From: Paramyrothecium sp. XJ0827 | Taxonomy: Eukaryota > Ascomycota > Sordariomycetes > Hypocreales > Stachybotryaceae | NCBI GenBank assembly: GCA_020881915.1 | Contig: JAJFPB010000009.1 | Span: forward strand, 1,240,001-1,304,000 | Direction of reading: 5' to 3' | DNA: 64,000 nucleotides | In this document: one piece after another, positions 44,743-60,059 of the stretch | How the letters are laid out: each line of letters starts with the position of its first letter | How positions within the stretch are numbered: the first letter of the stretch is position 1 | Notes under the pieces: model-generated | Seen by the model: the letters and a program-made list of their open reading frames with translations, nothing else | Told to the model about the DNA's origin: nothing | The model's database searches: none | Position numbers and translations under genes: made by a program

Positions 44743-47249
44743 CAGGCAAGCAGATCGACCGGCGGTTCCTGAATTTCTCTCGGCCGTTTTTGAACGCCTT
44801 TGCTTTGCTTGAGGGTGACCTCCTAGTCCAAACAGGATTACACGATTGGACGAGGTAAATGACACGGCAATCGACCAGTTTTGGTTTCAAATTAGCGTTG
44901 GAGTTTTTGATTGGGTTACGGTTTGGTGGTCCTCGTAGACCTTATGAATGGTCTGATCTTACAACTATAGAGCAAAGCGGTTTAAGGATGATCGCACTGT
45001 AAATAGGGCATGACTTTGCATGCAGTGCTGCTATGGCAATGAATGATTCATGATGCTTTGCCTCATTTTCTTCGTTATTTGCCGACCGCTTTGCATTCTA
45101 TCGACTGAGCAGGATTTCATGACACGGCTGCCACCATTGTTAATTGCAGAGACTGAATAACGGTTTTTTCTGGATTGAGAGTAGACCAGCTCAGCAGTGT
45201 GCGCGGAGAACTTGACATGATAAAGATGCGCCTTTTGAACGTCAACGAAAAGCATTCCATAAAGGAGACTCGCGCAGAATTCTGGTGGACAACACTTCGT
45301 CAATTGTTTCAAGACGAATTTTCATAAAAAAGGGGGATACTCACTACGCAGTGTCGAGGACAGAGAACCAAAATGGCTCGGCAAGCGGCAATAGACTAGA
45401 TCTTTAACCATGGCAGGGTATGGTGGACTAGTGATACGGTAAAATCGAGTTGCGTTACCACTGAAAACGAGGCACGATGATTCCTTCAATGTTTGTGCAT
45501 CCTCTTAGATTGATATCAGTCGACAAAACCATTTACGCTCGCACAACAAGAATATCCGAAGCTTCACGAATCACCTAGGGCCATGAACAGATCTTCGCGC
45601 GGTGATAAACAACGGCGGACGGTTGGAAGGAGGGGATGATGGATAGCTTGAGAACCTGGTGATCAGACATAGCTCAGCGTCATGATGTAGGGTCTCTGGG
45701 CTGGATGTTTGAGAGCGTGCAAGACGCGCAGGACTTTGTCCTTAAAAGTTGAAACTGGCGGCGGGGTCGAGGCAATTCTCTCAATCGGAAGAGATTATAA
45801 TGGAAAATCGCCAAGAAGCTGAGAATTGGAATGTATTTGCTGGTAGGAAAGGGCCCTGGAATATATCATCAAACTTCGCGTGTCAGCCTAGCAGAAGCCT
45901 CAGATTCGTTTCTTCGCATGTGGGAGTTACTGAAGAGAAGTCAGCGAAAGTGAAGGGGTGTGCTTTGGAGCTTCTAGCCAATGTGATCTTGTGATTCTCC
46001 TATTAGCTTCTGAGATGGTGCCAAACATTGTAGCCTTCAGTGACGTGCTGCAGTCGTCAGAGCATCGAAAGTTCAGAGACGCGGCTGTCAGAACCATAGT
46101 AGCGGAGGCACAGGCAATGGCATGGATGAGTCTGGAGTCTCTGACTTTCTCTGAGACGAATCATTAGCACGGCCTGTACTGAATCACTGCGACTCTGGCT
46201 AGGGAAATTATCTGGGAACTCGGCGAGCGTCGTCCTTTCCCTCCATAAAAAGCCGCCTGGAGGACCATGCTGGTACTGCTAAATGCTGAGCTGTGAATCG
46301 AGGCTCTGCCTGCGTAAGATGTCGCTTGCTGGCTGTGTACTTGTGCAATTTTGAGCATCATTGACTCAGACTTCATGATGGGTGGCGGGGATCGAACTTG
46401 AACGTGACAAAGAACACATTGTGGATGGGAAGATGTCAAGACGACGTGTATCTGTGGAGATACTTGCCTCAATGTACCTAAGCTGCCGGAGAAACGGTCA
46501 TCACCCATGTGATTGCATGAATACCTTATTGTGTGCCAGCTGGCCAGCAGTCATGCCGCGGCATTGACGGTCAGTTCGTTATGCTTTTGCAGGTACAGCT
46601 GACAATCAGCTGCTACGCTTCAGATAATCTCCGCTCTGTTCCATTCTATTCTATTTTATTGTATTCTGTTGTTCACCTGATACGCCACTTGTCCCTTCGG
46701 AGAGAACAATGCTCTCATCCCCATTCTCTCTTTTGACGCCGCCTCAATCTCCATTTGCGAGCTATAGAATCCCTTTCAGCCTTAAATTCAATACAGTATC
46801 GATGGCCCCTTTTTGTATTTCCCATTGTCTATTCCCACAGGGCTCGTCCAATATCTTACTTCGAGGAGCAACGGAGCGGGCTTCTACTTTTCTGTAACAA
46901 TAACTGGAATTCAAGGAACAGAGGTATTGTGAATCATTGTTCCTCACCCAACCCTCTTGAATCTGACGAGGGTCAAGAGCAAGGCGTGAATCAGCCTTCT
47001 CGGCCGAGGAATCCCCGTGTTCCTCAACATAAAAACCGTTCATCCCTCAACACAAGAGCTGTCACCCTCTTCGGCACGCTTTCATAACCCTCAAAGAGCC
47101 TCTGGGCACGAATCAAACCGAGCCGTCACCTGAGTCTATCAAAAGTTCAAGATCCGCTGCGACAAGTTTAATTGGAAAAGGCTTCCGATGCCCGCGCCTT
47201 TGTTCCTTTTGAAACCACAACCACCAGAGCTTCAGATACTGCTTGCACT
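44743..47249. other. 2.5-kb region without a supported gene
   Basis: Begins with the 3' flank of the zinc-finger gene. Composition is slightly A+T-rich. Open frames are under 115 codons without motifs. A stretch at 46380-46404 resembles an isolated tRNA T-arm on the minus strand but has no matching cloverleaf. Confidence 0.45.
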
Positions 47250-49090
47250 CTCGGTAATCTCTCCCCTTCGCGTGAATTTGCCGAAGCAGACATACTGACA
47301 ATGACAGATTATCACCGACAAAGTCCTAGAGGAAACCGCCCGCGCACTCTTCGATTGTGTTGCTGCGCCACACAGCAAGTCTACTGGTCCTGCCATTGTT
47401 ACGTCAAACGTCTTCAGTATAAAATGGCCACAACTGATGCTGAAGAATCTCGAATCGGTACTGACAACGACCGAATGTTCCACGCCGCTCGTGTGAAAGC
47501 CTCGGTTCATGGGCTGCCAAAGCAATGCGGGCTATTGAGCAGGTCATGGTCTCGCTCGTCATCGCAGTTGAGCAGACAAATCCCTCCAACTAAGACGGAC
47601 CATACACCACCACCCACGAAATCAAGAAAGAGCTCTCAATCCGTCAATCCTCATTTTTTCTGGGCGTGTTGGGTTTCCCGAAGGTATCACGACAAGGGAA
47701 CTGCCCGAGAACGGTTACGCATGGCAAGCAAGGCGCCTACCGCTTCCTCCAGGCACGACAGCCAATCTGGCACTCTTTTCTGTCAAAGTCCCAGTGCAAT
47801 CGACATGGGGTATCGGCTTCACAAGGCCCCCATCGATTGCAACCTGCAGGCTCCTGAACCTCAGCCAGCAAGGTACAACACTAAGCACCTTCATCAGGTC
47901 GCTTGATCCCCTCGCAACTGATTGCCATACCAAACAGCCAAATTACAACGCTCAAGCTGCAAAACTCAAGTACGACCCTGACACCACATCAATCGAAGCA
48001 GAGTGTTAAGCCATTACACAATGCCAAGAATAAAAAAGGGCTCACTCACGCATGCTTTCTGGGCGTACACTCTGGACTTCAAGGCACCATTGACCACACT
48101 CGACTTAGTCAAACAGTTTCCAGCCTTGGACAACCTCAAGATTTCCACGAAACTCACCAGTGAACAGCGAAACGCCATCGCATGCCTTAGGAATGCCAAA
48201 GTGGCTACGTGTTTGGGACTGGAGTGCCTGGGTCTAGGAACTCTACCCTCACGACCGAGATTTGTCACGCAGTCACGGAGTTTGTCGCCGACCTTAAGAA
48301 AGCCAGTGATGATGGTGCGGTCGGATACTGCCAACAAACCACGCTTGTCTGGCTGGCCCCATCGAAAGCTCTGGTCCAAGATGCCGTGGACAGACTGAAG
48401 AGGCACTGTCCCGATAGGAAGACTCGACACATGCTCCCTAGAAGTCCGAGCTTGCGAGTCTACTCGGTGAGACACTGCCACCGAATCTCATGGACTATGG
48501 CGACAGCTGCAACAAGTTGGACCGGCAAATGGCGCAGCATCACAACCGCTACATGTAGGCCGAGTACCATGGGGACAGTCATCGCTATAACGGATTCCTT
48601 GTGCCATTTTGCCTTTGGGCTTGCTGAGGATGGGACTCATGATGGCGCTGACTACCAGTCCATGCTCGAAGATCGACGGACCGAGCAGACAATGACGTGA
48701 AGCACAATGAGACAGCAAGAAGACTCCTCGCTAAAGCAGCAGCCGCTCCCATCCATTGTCATGACGCCGGTTGCATTTGGACAAACGGGTAATAATATCC
48801 CGATATTCCGCCCGCCCTTCAGCATCGTCGATGAAACTGGTCGTCTGTCCGACGCAGCAGCTTGGATCCGAATCTCGAAATGTCCCAACTCACCGAAGCT
48901 CCCACCTATTCTACACCTCCGATGTCTTTTACCACCAGTTTCAACCTATTGCTATTGAAAGAAATGAGCGTGAATTACAGGATAGCTTTGGTCCCTAAAG
49001 GCAGATGAGCTTGTTAAAACGCATCGAAAAACTTGGCTTCAACGATTTCAGGCTCACTCAGACCAGCCATTCGGAATGATCATAGAGAGA
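47250..49090 (+). pseudogene. Decayed SF1 (Upf1/NAM7-like) helicase gene
   Basis: Helicase-like segments run in order on the plus strand but in different frames. Near 48150 is LTSEQRNAIACLRNAK, the Q-motif-like entry. One base later in phase comes GYVFGTGVPGSRNSTL, a Walker A region with the GK pair changed to RN (about 48200-48245), then TTLVWLAPSKALVQDAVDRL (motif Ia-like). After another shift: SELASLLGETLPPNLMDYGD and LDRQMAQHHNRY. After a third: IVMTPVAFGQTGN and FSIVDETGRLSDAAAWI (Walker B-like, about 48810-48860). Finally RQMSLLKRIEKLGFNDF follows an in-frame TAA near 49000. The 5' part (47250-48000) contains blocks such as KVLEETARALFDC but is less certain. At least three frameshifts, stops and a broken P-loop make an active enzyme very unlikely. 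The C-terminal helicase motifs are missing. Confidence 0.7.
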
Positions 49091-49576
49091 GGCTCTTGGA
49101 TTCTACCAAAAACAGTCTTGGGTACCCGGTGAAGTAGCTGTGTTCTGCCTGCCATTCATATCGTGAAAACCAAGATATTGTTGTTGGGAGACAATAGGAT
49201 AGTCTTCGTAGAATATAAAATGATAAGAAAACGTTAAAAACAGTCGCCGAGACTGAAGATAGCTATGTAAGGAGCCGCAGCTCCCTCGTAGCCGGTGCTC
49301 TTGAGATATTAGTACACAATTATCTGATCCCGTGGCACGATCCATTCTGCTCTAGCAGCTCAAATTCTGACATTCAAAGGGGAAGCATCACCTAACAGTA
49401 AGAGCTTTAGAGTTGTTCAATCGTCAGTATGATGACATCGCCGAGGTTGTGCACCCAATAAGTATCTTACTCTTCCAAATTGTGATGATACAGCTAAGCG
49501 GTTTTGAGTTGATACGACGCGTAGCAACTGGGAATATTCCTGAATCCAGGAGACAATGAATTATATACCAGCTGTT
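49091..49576. other. Short intergenic region
   Basis: About 490 bp between the helicase relic and the GH31 stop codon; holds the GH31 3' UTR. Nothing else seen. Confidence 0.5.
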
Positions 49577-52731
<3,155 letters not shown>

Positions 52732-53868
52732 TGTCAACTTTGTCACGAGAAGATTGACTGATAACACTAAACAATGCGAACAGAGTGACAATTGAGCCTT
52801 ACCTATATACACGCGCAATGTCCATTCGTGCAACTCGGCGGAGAAAGCCCCTGAGACCGTCGGTATCCGCACGCGCCGACCTCATCATTCCACAACGTCA
52901 CCTGCACCTCTTCAGGGCTAGTCAGGGACAGGAGAGCTCGCCTTGCGGAGCATCGACAAGGGTTGCCTGGCGTCAGGTGTCTGTGGTCGTGTGCAGAGCG
53001 TGTCCCCTCTGCACGTTTCGTCGCCAAGACGATGTCGATGCGAGGGGGTGGTGGGAACTCAGCGACATGGCACCGAAATGAAGTCGCTACAAAAGCGGAT
53101 ATTCTGAGAAGAAAGTCGCAAGCGAGATGCCAGGCATCGACAGGGGAAAAATGAGGACATATTCAGGGGAAAGCGGCTACTATTAGGGAAAACGCGCTCG
53201 ACATCGTGGGATTTGCCCGTCCGCTAACCGCCACAAAAAGCAAGCAGCCGACAATGCATGGAGAGGGGGTTTCCTGCGTATACGAGCCTCGACGAAACAA
53301 AGCATCCAAATGCCCATGTTAGTGTAAGGCGATCATTTCTGAGTCGAGTCCAATCAGAACCCATGGTGTGTTCTCGTAAAGGCCCGATTCAGCAGCTTTG
53401 TGGGGAGATCTCATGTGGAGGTGGGGAAAGTCTCGCGACGCACTGCCGGCTGTTGAGAAATCCTCGGGATTGGATGCCGACCAGAAAGCACATGCCCGAT
53501 GCGGAGAGAATCCTGGGGAGGGCCTTTGCTCCGACCCCTCAAGCATGGTATTGCTGTGTGTCACGGAAACGGGGCTTCATCTCGGGCATGGTAATATGCA
53601 TGGCATGGTGTTGGTCGACAGGGTCGTCATATGGACAGGCATGTGTCATTTGACTGCCTTCACGTTTTCTGCAATGGTGTAGAAAAGTCTGCTAATTCTG
53701 CTAGGACAGGATCACGCAGGGCATCCTCCTTGCATCAATGTCACCCTCCTTGAACCTGTCCAACCACACAATGCCACCGTCGCGTCGGAGCACCTGCAGC
53801 GCGAAATGAGCTACCGATGGAGGCAGGTCTTTTCTGGCAAAGCTGCTAATTCGGCACTCGACCGCAAA
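52732..53868. other. GH31-GH43 intergenic region
   Basis: About 1.1 kb holding the GH31 promoter and GH43 3' flank. Open frames at 53258-53653 and nearby lack motifs. Confidence 0.5.
52804..52809 (-). promoter_or_regulatory. TATA-like element of the GH31 gene
   Basis: TATATA lies 73-78 bp upstream of the GH31 start codon. The spacing matches that of the TATA-like element before GH43. Confidence 0.4.
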
Positions 53869-55312
53869 TCAGGAGACCGGAACGAAGATTCGGTCAATAT
53901 CGGGCCCGTATCCATTTCGCGAGGTAATTACAACCGTGTTGGAGGAGCCCGATTGAAGGTTGCAATGGACCGATGCGCTGGCTGGTGATTGGCCGTCCTC
54001 AGAGGGGAGAAAGGCGACCTCCTGACTCACGCCGTTGACAGTCACTGTAGCGTAACGCTGGCTGCTGTTACCGTTCAGATGCTTGATCCTCAAAGTGGTG
54101 CGTCCTGTCGCCTGACTGCTGATCCGCGAGAACGCGACAGTACCACCGCTCGAGCCTCCAACATAGCCGGCGGCTGCGCTGCCACTACAGCCCTGGCAAG
54201 TAACCTTTGAGGCGCCGTTGGTGAGCGTCGCAGCTTCGCCCTCATATTGAGTCTCAGAAGGGCCCGTCGACCAAGTCTCGGCAGAGACGTTTGGGACCCA
54301 GTTCACCCGGTTTGTCAGGCGGACAGATGTTCCAGAAATCTCAAGGGGGAGCCATATGTATGTGCTGCGCATCAGGTTGGAAGGCTTCCAGCGATCTCCA
54401 ATGTATATGGCCCCTTGGCCAAATGGCAAGATGAACGATGTCTGGCTATCGTAGGTGTTTGCGCCAACATCAGCAAAGTTGGCCCACGAAGACCACGGCC
54501 CGGACAAGGATTGCGAGTAGCTGTAGACCTGGGTGTTTCTGTCAGCTTATGCTTCTCCGCTGAACGTCCTTCTTACATTGTCGTTGGAGTTCCAGCCCGT
54601 GAGATGTGAGCCGAACATGAAGTAATACCCATTCTTCTTCAAGACGGCGGGAGACTCAATCTTCTCCTTCCACTGGTATACGTTTCGGGTCACGCTGAGG
54701 TAGTCGGAGCTGAGGGCATCGATGCGGAGCCCGTTTGGACGCTGTGATGTCGGTCAACATCTAGAGTCGTGGTTGAGATCATTCCGGACTTACATCTTCG
54801 GTCAAGAGGTACGCATTACCATCGTCATCTTGGAACAGTCCGATGTCTCGCGACTCAAAGTTCAACGGTCGAAAACTGCCCCGGTAGGAATATTTGCCGC
54901 ACACGCTGCTCGAGGTAGCCACCCCAACTTTGGCTTCCTTGTAGCTGCTATCGTCAATGTGCAAGTACATGACATATGTCGCCGTGCTGCGGTTGTAGAT
55001 GACTTTGGGTCGCTCAACGACCCGGCTTGGGCCCAGGTCTCCGCTGGACGTCCGCGAGAGGAGGGCATTCTCGAAATTCCACTCAACAAGGTCGGTTGAC
55101 GAGTAGCAGTTGATGTTCTGGAATGCCGTTCCCTCTGTCTTGTCTTCCCCGATCAGGTAGTAGGTCGAGCCCACTTTGATTATACCAGCACCATGCGCTT
55201 GAATATGGCGACCGGTGTTTTTAGCGGTCCAAGTACCGCCGGGGATGATCTGTAGGGCCGCCTCGGCCAATGTTAGGAGTAGGCATAGCCCAAAAAACAC
55301 GAGAGTGGTCAT
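53869..55312 (-). CDS. Secreted GH43 exo-beta-1,3-galactanase-like enzyme with CBM35
   Basis: Three exons, 55312-54794, 54741-54577 and 54528-53869 (donors GTAAGT and GTAAGA, acceptors CACAG and CCCAG), encode 447 aa. Signal peptide: MTTLVFFGLCLLLTLAEA. The five-bladed propeller spans about residues 20-305, with the start HIQAHGAGIIKVGSTYYLIG, Glu100 in VVERPKVIYN, Glu202 in KIESPAVLKKNGYYFM and Gln257 in YDSQTSFILP. This Glu/Glu/Gln set matches GH43_24 exo-beta-1,3-galactanases, where the usual Asp base is absent and a Gln is used. Residues ~315-447 form a beta-rich CBM35-like module (YEGEAATLTNGA ... GPDIDRIFV). The expected role is release of galactose from beta-1,3-galactan backbones of plant arabinogalactan proteins. 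The start ATG is at 55312; the frame extends upstream only through a GTG. Confidence 0.88.
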
Positions 55313-56292
55313 GATTTGTTGCACTGTCTTCAGCAGGCCGACTGTTGAGCTGCGCCATCATCGTTGGTGGAAGAGAGGTCAAGTATATATCTCATCTTGG
55401 CCATTCAATTGTGTTATGCCACCATACATGGGCCAATATGACAGGTCCGGCTACATCGTCATATTGTGACCCGAGCTAGATGCGGAGATGTCGCCGGAGA
55501 ATGTAGATCCGGGGTTCATGGTCCTGATTCCACGAATGTCGCCCATTCGGCAGTTATTGAATACCATGGCCGGCTGCCAACTATTACAACATAGGAATGA
55601 GGTCGCGCTTCTCGAATCAGGATAAATGCTGTCAATAAGATTGCAACCCACAAGAATATCGGCAATTCGCAGGTATTTGCCCGTTGCCTGTTCCCAGCTT
55701 GAGAAAAGTCGTCAGTGCAGCCCTTGAAAGGGTGATGTAGACTTAGCCCATTCGGATTTACCATCCCGCGGCGACGGCGCAGAATGTAGGATCAACATAG
55801 GTCACATACGGGGGGTTTCTAGCGTCCAAATCCCCAGAATTCAATTAGTCTCTGCACATAGCCAAAAGCCAGGCTCATGTTGTTGAGCACCAGGCACAAA
55901 ATGTATCATGAATATTCGCATGTCTTTGCAGGACCTGGGCACTCAAGGTAGTTCTGTTAAGTGCCTAGGGGAACCAATGGTATTGTAAAAACAGTGCTTA
56001 ATTCGCGTTGGAGCCATTCGCAATCATGTAAGGTCCGCCTGTAACGTGTTGTTTGGAGGAATATAAAACGCGGAATGGTCGGATACTGTTGCAGGTCTGT
56101 GGTAAGGTGACAATGCTGAATAATGACTGGCGATGTGACAGTGATCAACACATGCGCTCTCTACCGTACCTTACCTCACTTCGCCACATCACTTTCAGTA
56201 TCTAATCGTCGAGTTCTTATCAAGCCACAGGTGAGGCAAGGTAAGGTAAGGCAAAGGTGCTTGGGTGCAGAGTAACTGGAAGGTAGATTGCG
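55313..56292. other. Divergent promoter region, GH43/coiled-coil gene
   Basis: About 980 bp between two divergent start codons. Contains the GH43 TATA-like element and, near 56220-56260, a purine-rich AGGTAAGGTAAGGCAAAGG stretch with AAGGTAAGG-type short repeats. No gene supported. Confidence 0.5.
55384..55390 (-). promoter_or_regulatory. TATA-like element of the GH43 gene
   Basis: TATATAT lies 72-78 bp upstream of the GH43 start codon, at nearly the same distance as the element before GH31. Confidence 0.4.
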
Positions 56293-57653
56293 ATGGTTGA
56301 AGCTCCACCATCACCAGTTGCCCCAACTTATGCCCAATTTGCACTAGCCCTGTCGCTTGCCAGGGGCCAGTCCGTCGTGGAGCCGACAATGAGCTTCATC
56401 AATCCGGCCTCGACTTCGCGAAACACGCTCCAGCAGCAACAACCGTTCCAGCAGCAAGCCCTCCACCCGCCGCAGACCCTGCCGCAACAGACCCCGTACC
56501 TGCAGCATCAGAGCCAACACCAACCGCAACGACCTCCACCGTCAGGCCCCTTGCCTTTGCCCTTGCAGTTCGTCCCCAACTCTGCATCCTCCTCTTCGAC
56601 CGCCCAGCAACCGCAGCACCCTGTGCACGTCCAACCGCCGCACCAACAGCCGCCGCCGCCGCCGCAGTTCTACAACTATCAGCAGCAGCAACAGCAGCAG
56701 CCTGTCGCCATGAATGCCGCCGGCATGGCCCTGCCGACTCCGGCGGGCCATCAGCAGGAGCTGAACCTTGTCTATGGAATGGTCGAGGAGCTGAGCAGGC
56801 AATTGGCCGAGAACCGTCGCGTGACCGAGGATATCATTAGCGGACTGGGCAAAGTACGAAGTCGAGCCAAAGCTCACGGCATGGGCAATGACGATATACT
56901 GCGATCGGCGGCCGAAGACATCAATGGTTTGGCTCCCACCAGAGCGCAGCTCTCCAGCCTTCGTCCCAAATACTAACTCGCTTGCTAGCACAAGAACAGA
57001 ACCTCGACTCTCTCCTCTCCCTCCTCACCGAGTCCCTCGAGAAGGCTAAATTCAGCCGCGACTCCAACGCTCAACTCCTCTCACAATATGCCAACGCCCT
57101 TGCTCTCATGCTCAAGCAATTCCACGAGTACAAGGCCAAACACGTGGCCGATGTCGCCGCCTGGCACCGCTCGTACCGCAGCCAACTCGACGAAGCACGC
57201 CGCGAAAATTGCCGCTTGCGTGAACAGATCTGGGAGATGCAGGCGCACGCCGCCCGTGCAAACGACAGCCTGCGGCACTTCCGCCGATGCCACGACGAGG
57301 ACGAGGCGCGCTGGGCCCGCCGCGTTGACGACAAAGCCTTGCGCCAGGAGCTGCGCTTCTGGAAGCGCATGGCTATGCCGGAGCTTGACGATGATGACCC
57401 CTACTGGAGTGACGACGACGACATTATCGACCCCGCGGAAAAGGACCGTTTGCGAGACCTCGAACAGCGTGCCGCGCAGGAGCAGCTGGCAGACAGCCAA
57501 ACAGACGATAGTGACGGACAGCCAAATCACCTAGGTCATGATAGCCTCGTAGGTGGCATTGCCATGCAGCGGGAGGATGCGATTGGACAGTCCATGCCCA
57601 TGCCACCACCACGGCCACTAAGCGCTGCTTCCTCGACAGGTTCAACTGGATAG
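56293..57653 (+). CDS. Gln/Pro-rich coiled-coil protein of unknown function
   Basis: Two exons, 56293-56926 and 56989-57653. The 62-nt intron has a GTTTGG donor, a perfect TACTAAC branch point and a GCTAG acceptor. The product is 432 aa. Residues ~30-150 are low-complexity Gln/Pro (YQQQQQQQPVAM, PPHQQPPPPPQFYN). From about 155 onward there are long heptad-rich helices (LVYGMVEELSRQLAENRRV; LDSLLSLLTESLEKAKF; SQLDEARRENCRLREQIWEM). An acidic stretch, LDDDDPYWSDDDDIID, precedes the polar tail. Met33 (MSFINPASTS) is an alternative start that removes a dispensable-looking leader. No catalytic motif or membrane segment is present. Such proteins usually act as scaffolds or transcription co-regulators, but nothing here identifies the role. 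Confidence 0.75.
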
Positions 57654-58061
57654 AAGCTAGGCGCTCCATAGACCGAGATCACGGAATGAGGGATGGCATT
57701 ATGGGATACCCGGTGGGATGCGTTACAGTACAAACCTGATATGGGAGTATGCATAGTGGTTGGTCTGTCACAATGGACTTATGACCTAATGTACAATCTT
57801 TGCAATGTTGTTATGACATAGCCTTGCCTTGCCTTTACGTGTTTACATATTCCCCAGCTCTCGGACAGACATGGTAGCTTTTGTGCGCTACCATGGAACA
57901 TACTGGTGCCCGTAAAATCATCGATCCTCTCGCAAGTGACGGCTGAAGCCAGAGTTCCTACTATACAACATTTGAAACCATCTCTGCGTATCCTCGCAAA
58001 CCAACGCCAAATCTACACAAGACACAACCAGCGCGCCCGCCCTCTTGCTCCGTTACAAGCA
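57654..58061. other. Convergent 3' region
   Basis: About 400 bp between the convergent coiled-coil and UBR7-like genes. It should contain both 3' UTRs; no other feature seen. Confidence 0.55.
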
Positions 58062-59748
58062 CTAAAATCCACTCTGCTCCTTTCGATGGTCGTCATCCTT
58101 GTCATCCTTGGACGATGCTGCCGCCTCGCCGGCCTCCTTGATGGCGTCCTCGTCACCTCTGAGCTTGGCAAAATACGCCTTGATGTCCTCTGCCCCAATG
58201 GCTTCTCCGCTGTCGGCAAATTTCTGGAAGAAAGGCTTGAGCTGCTCCTTGAGGTGGTTGTAGGCCATGACGCCTTCAATGGCTCGCACGCGGTCCACGT
58301 TGCGCAGCGCGCTCTCGCCGCGCTCCAAAAGGCTGCCGCTGCCCGCCGTCGAACCGCCGTGCTGCGAACCGGCGCCATCGCCGTCCTCAGAAATGGGTGG
58401 CTCATACACTTCCTCTTCCTCTAGCAGTTGTGGGTGCGCATTGAGCTTGGGATAGCAGTTGGAGCAGCGACAGAATTGGTCGCGGAAGCCTTCCTTGAAA
58501 AAGAGCGAGAAGCGGCCCTGAGGTGCGGCAGATAGATTGGGCAGTTTGCAATCAGATGGGGCGAGCACACCATTTGATTCCGGTCTGTCACTCTTTGCTG
58601 AGGGTTCTGCCTCTTGTCCCTCTTGTGTTTCGCTCTTGACGCGCTTCGCCTCACCTTGAGTTTCTTCATCGTCGTCTGCCTTGCGCTTCTTTGTAGTAGT
58701 GTCATCTTTTTCCTCCGCTGGTAGCCCAGGTTGCTGGTAAAAAACTGGTGGTAAAAACCCAGATGTTCCAGCATATGGCTTGATCCAGGGATTTGCCTCA
58801 ACACACTTGTAGCACAAGAAGCCCTCGAATTCGTCCTCCTCGGGGAATCCGGGAGGCATCGGAGGCTCATCTTCATCATCGACGATAGCCTCTTCGGTCT
58901 TCGCGGGTCCCTTCTGATCCTCAGTGTCTTCGGATATTGTTGGCAATGGCTTATTATCTGTGACTATCTTCGTAGTCTTAGATCCTGTCATCTTCTCATA
59001 CCACGTTGGTCCCATGCCGACGACACAGCCGGGGTGGTACCAATCTTCGCCACAACCGCCCGTCTCTTGGGTGCCTAGACCGAGACACTGGAACATTGTT
59101 CCCTTCTGCTGAAAGGGGTCATAATCGCCCTCGCATCCACAAAAGCGGTTGCGGAAGTTTTGGTTGTACTTGTTGTTCGCGTCGGGTTCCTCGGAATGTA
59201 CGCCACCACGGGTGTTGGTTTTCTCGTTTGTCCGGAGCGTGCAAGGGCTTGTGGAGGGAATGCGCGTTGTGCCGCAGTCGCATGTAAAGTTTCGCTTCTG
59301 GAAAATCTCAACGAGTGTGTGCTCGCCGTGGCACTGAACCGAACAGGCGTAGCAGACCCCGGCAGGAACCCAAGTGTCGGAGTCCTGTTTGGGCGGAGGG
59401 TTGCAGGTCAAGCAAGCAAAGACGTTTTGTCGCAAAGGACCGAGGATTTTGGTGCAATTCTCGATGCTCTGTTCAATCCTATTAGCATTACTTCAACTGA
59501 GATCGCATCGTCAAGTCATGAGAATCGTACATAAGGAAGCGCTTCGCGCGCATCTGCTTCGAGCAGCTCTTGTTCTCGGATGAACCTGAAGTGACATTAG
59601 TAACGACTCGAATCGAAAATCTAGTCACGACATACTCGGCTGCAGTTTGCGACTCTTGGGAGCCCTGTGATTGCTGCGAGAAGCTGTTGCTGCGCCCATT
59701 CGCGCCACCCTGCGCCTGCGCGGCATCTGTTGTCGGATGCTCCGACAT
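58062..59748 (-). CDS. UBR7/mlo2-like UBR-box and PHD-type zinc finger protein
   Basis: Three exons, 59748-59636, 59585-59531 and 59468-58062 (donors GTATGT and GTACGA; acceptors TTCAG and AACAG), encode 524 aa from MSEHPTTDAAQAQGG. A Cys/His-rich UBR box follows exon 3 entry (NVFACLTCNPP, VCYACSVQCHGEHTLVEIF, KRNFTCDCGTTR; about residues 65-125). Next comes a PHD-like region (FRNRFCGCEGDYDP, MFQCLGLG, EDWYHPGCVVG; about 150-220) and a third Cys cluster (GFLCYKCVEANPW; later DQFCRCSNCYPKL). This order is that of UBR7 in animals and mlo2 in fission yeast, proposed E3 ubiquitin ligases or histone-linked factors that recognise N-degrons or chromatin. The linker is acidic and Lys-rich. It shares a divergent promoter region with MCM2. 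Confidence 0.87.
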
Positions 59749-60059
59749 TGCAGCGTGCGCGCTTGGTTCTGGAAACAAATTTCCAAATGACTTTCGAGGG
59801 GTCGTTCGATAGATATCGGTGCCTGGTAAAGACCGAAAGGAGATGGAAGTAATTGAATTTGATGGAGATTCGAGGCTGTAGCTTGGTGGAAGCTCTGGCG
59901 GCAGCTGGGTATGTTCCTGATTAGATAACGGAGAGCTGGCCCGGAAGATTACAAGTTTCCGCCGCGATAATCTCGTTGAGAAGGCAGATCAGAAGACGAG
60001 AAAAAAGCAACTCGATTTCTTTACTACTTCGTCCAGAAGGGTATTGCTTTCGAATCTCT

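Noticed and set aside
46380..46404. tRNA-like T-arm (GTTCGATCCCCGCC) on the minus strand
   Set aside because: Matches a Pol III B-box core, but the stem has no complementary 5' side and there is no A-box or anticodon arm in range.
47172..47906. 244-codon plus-strand frame as a stand-alone gene
   Set aside because: It overlaps the helicase relic in another frame, has no motifs itself, and better coding blocks appear in the neighbouring frame.
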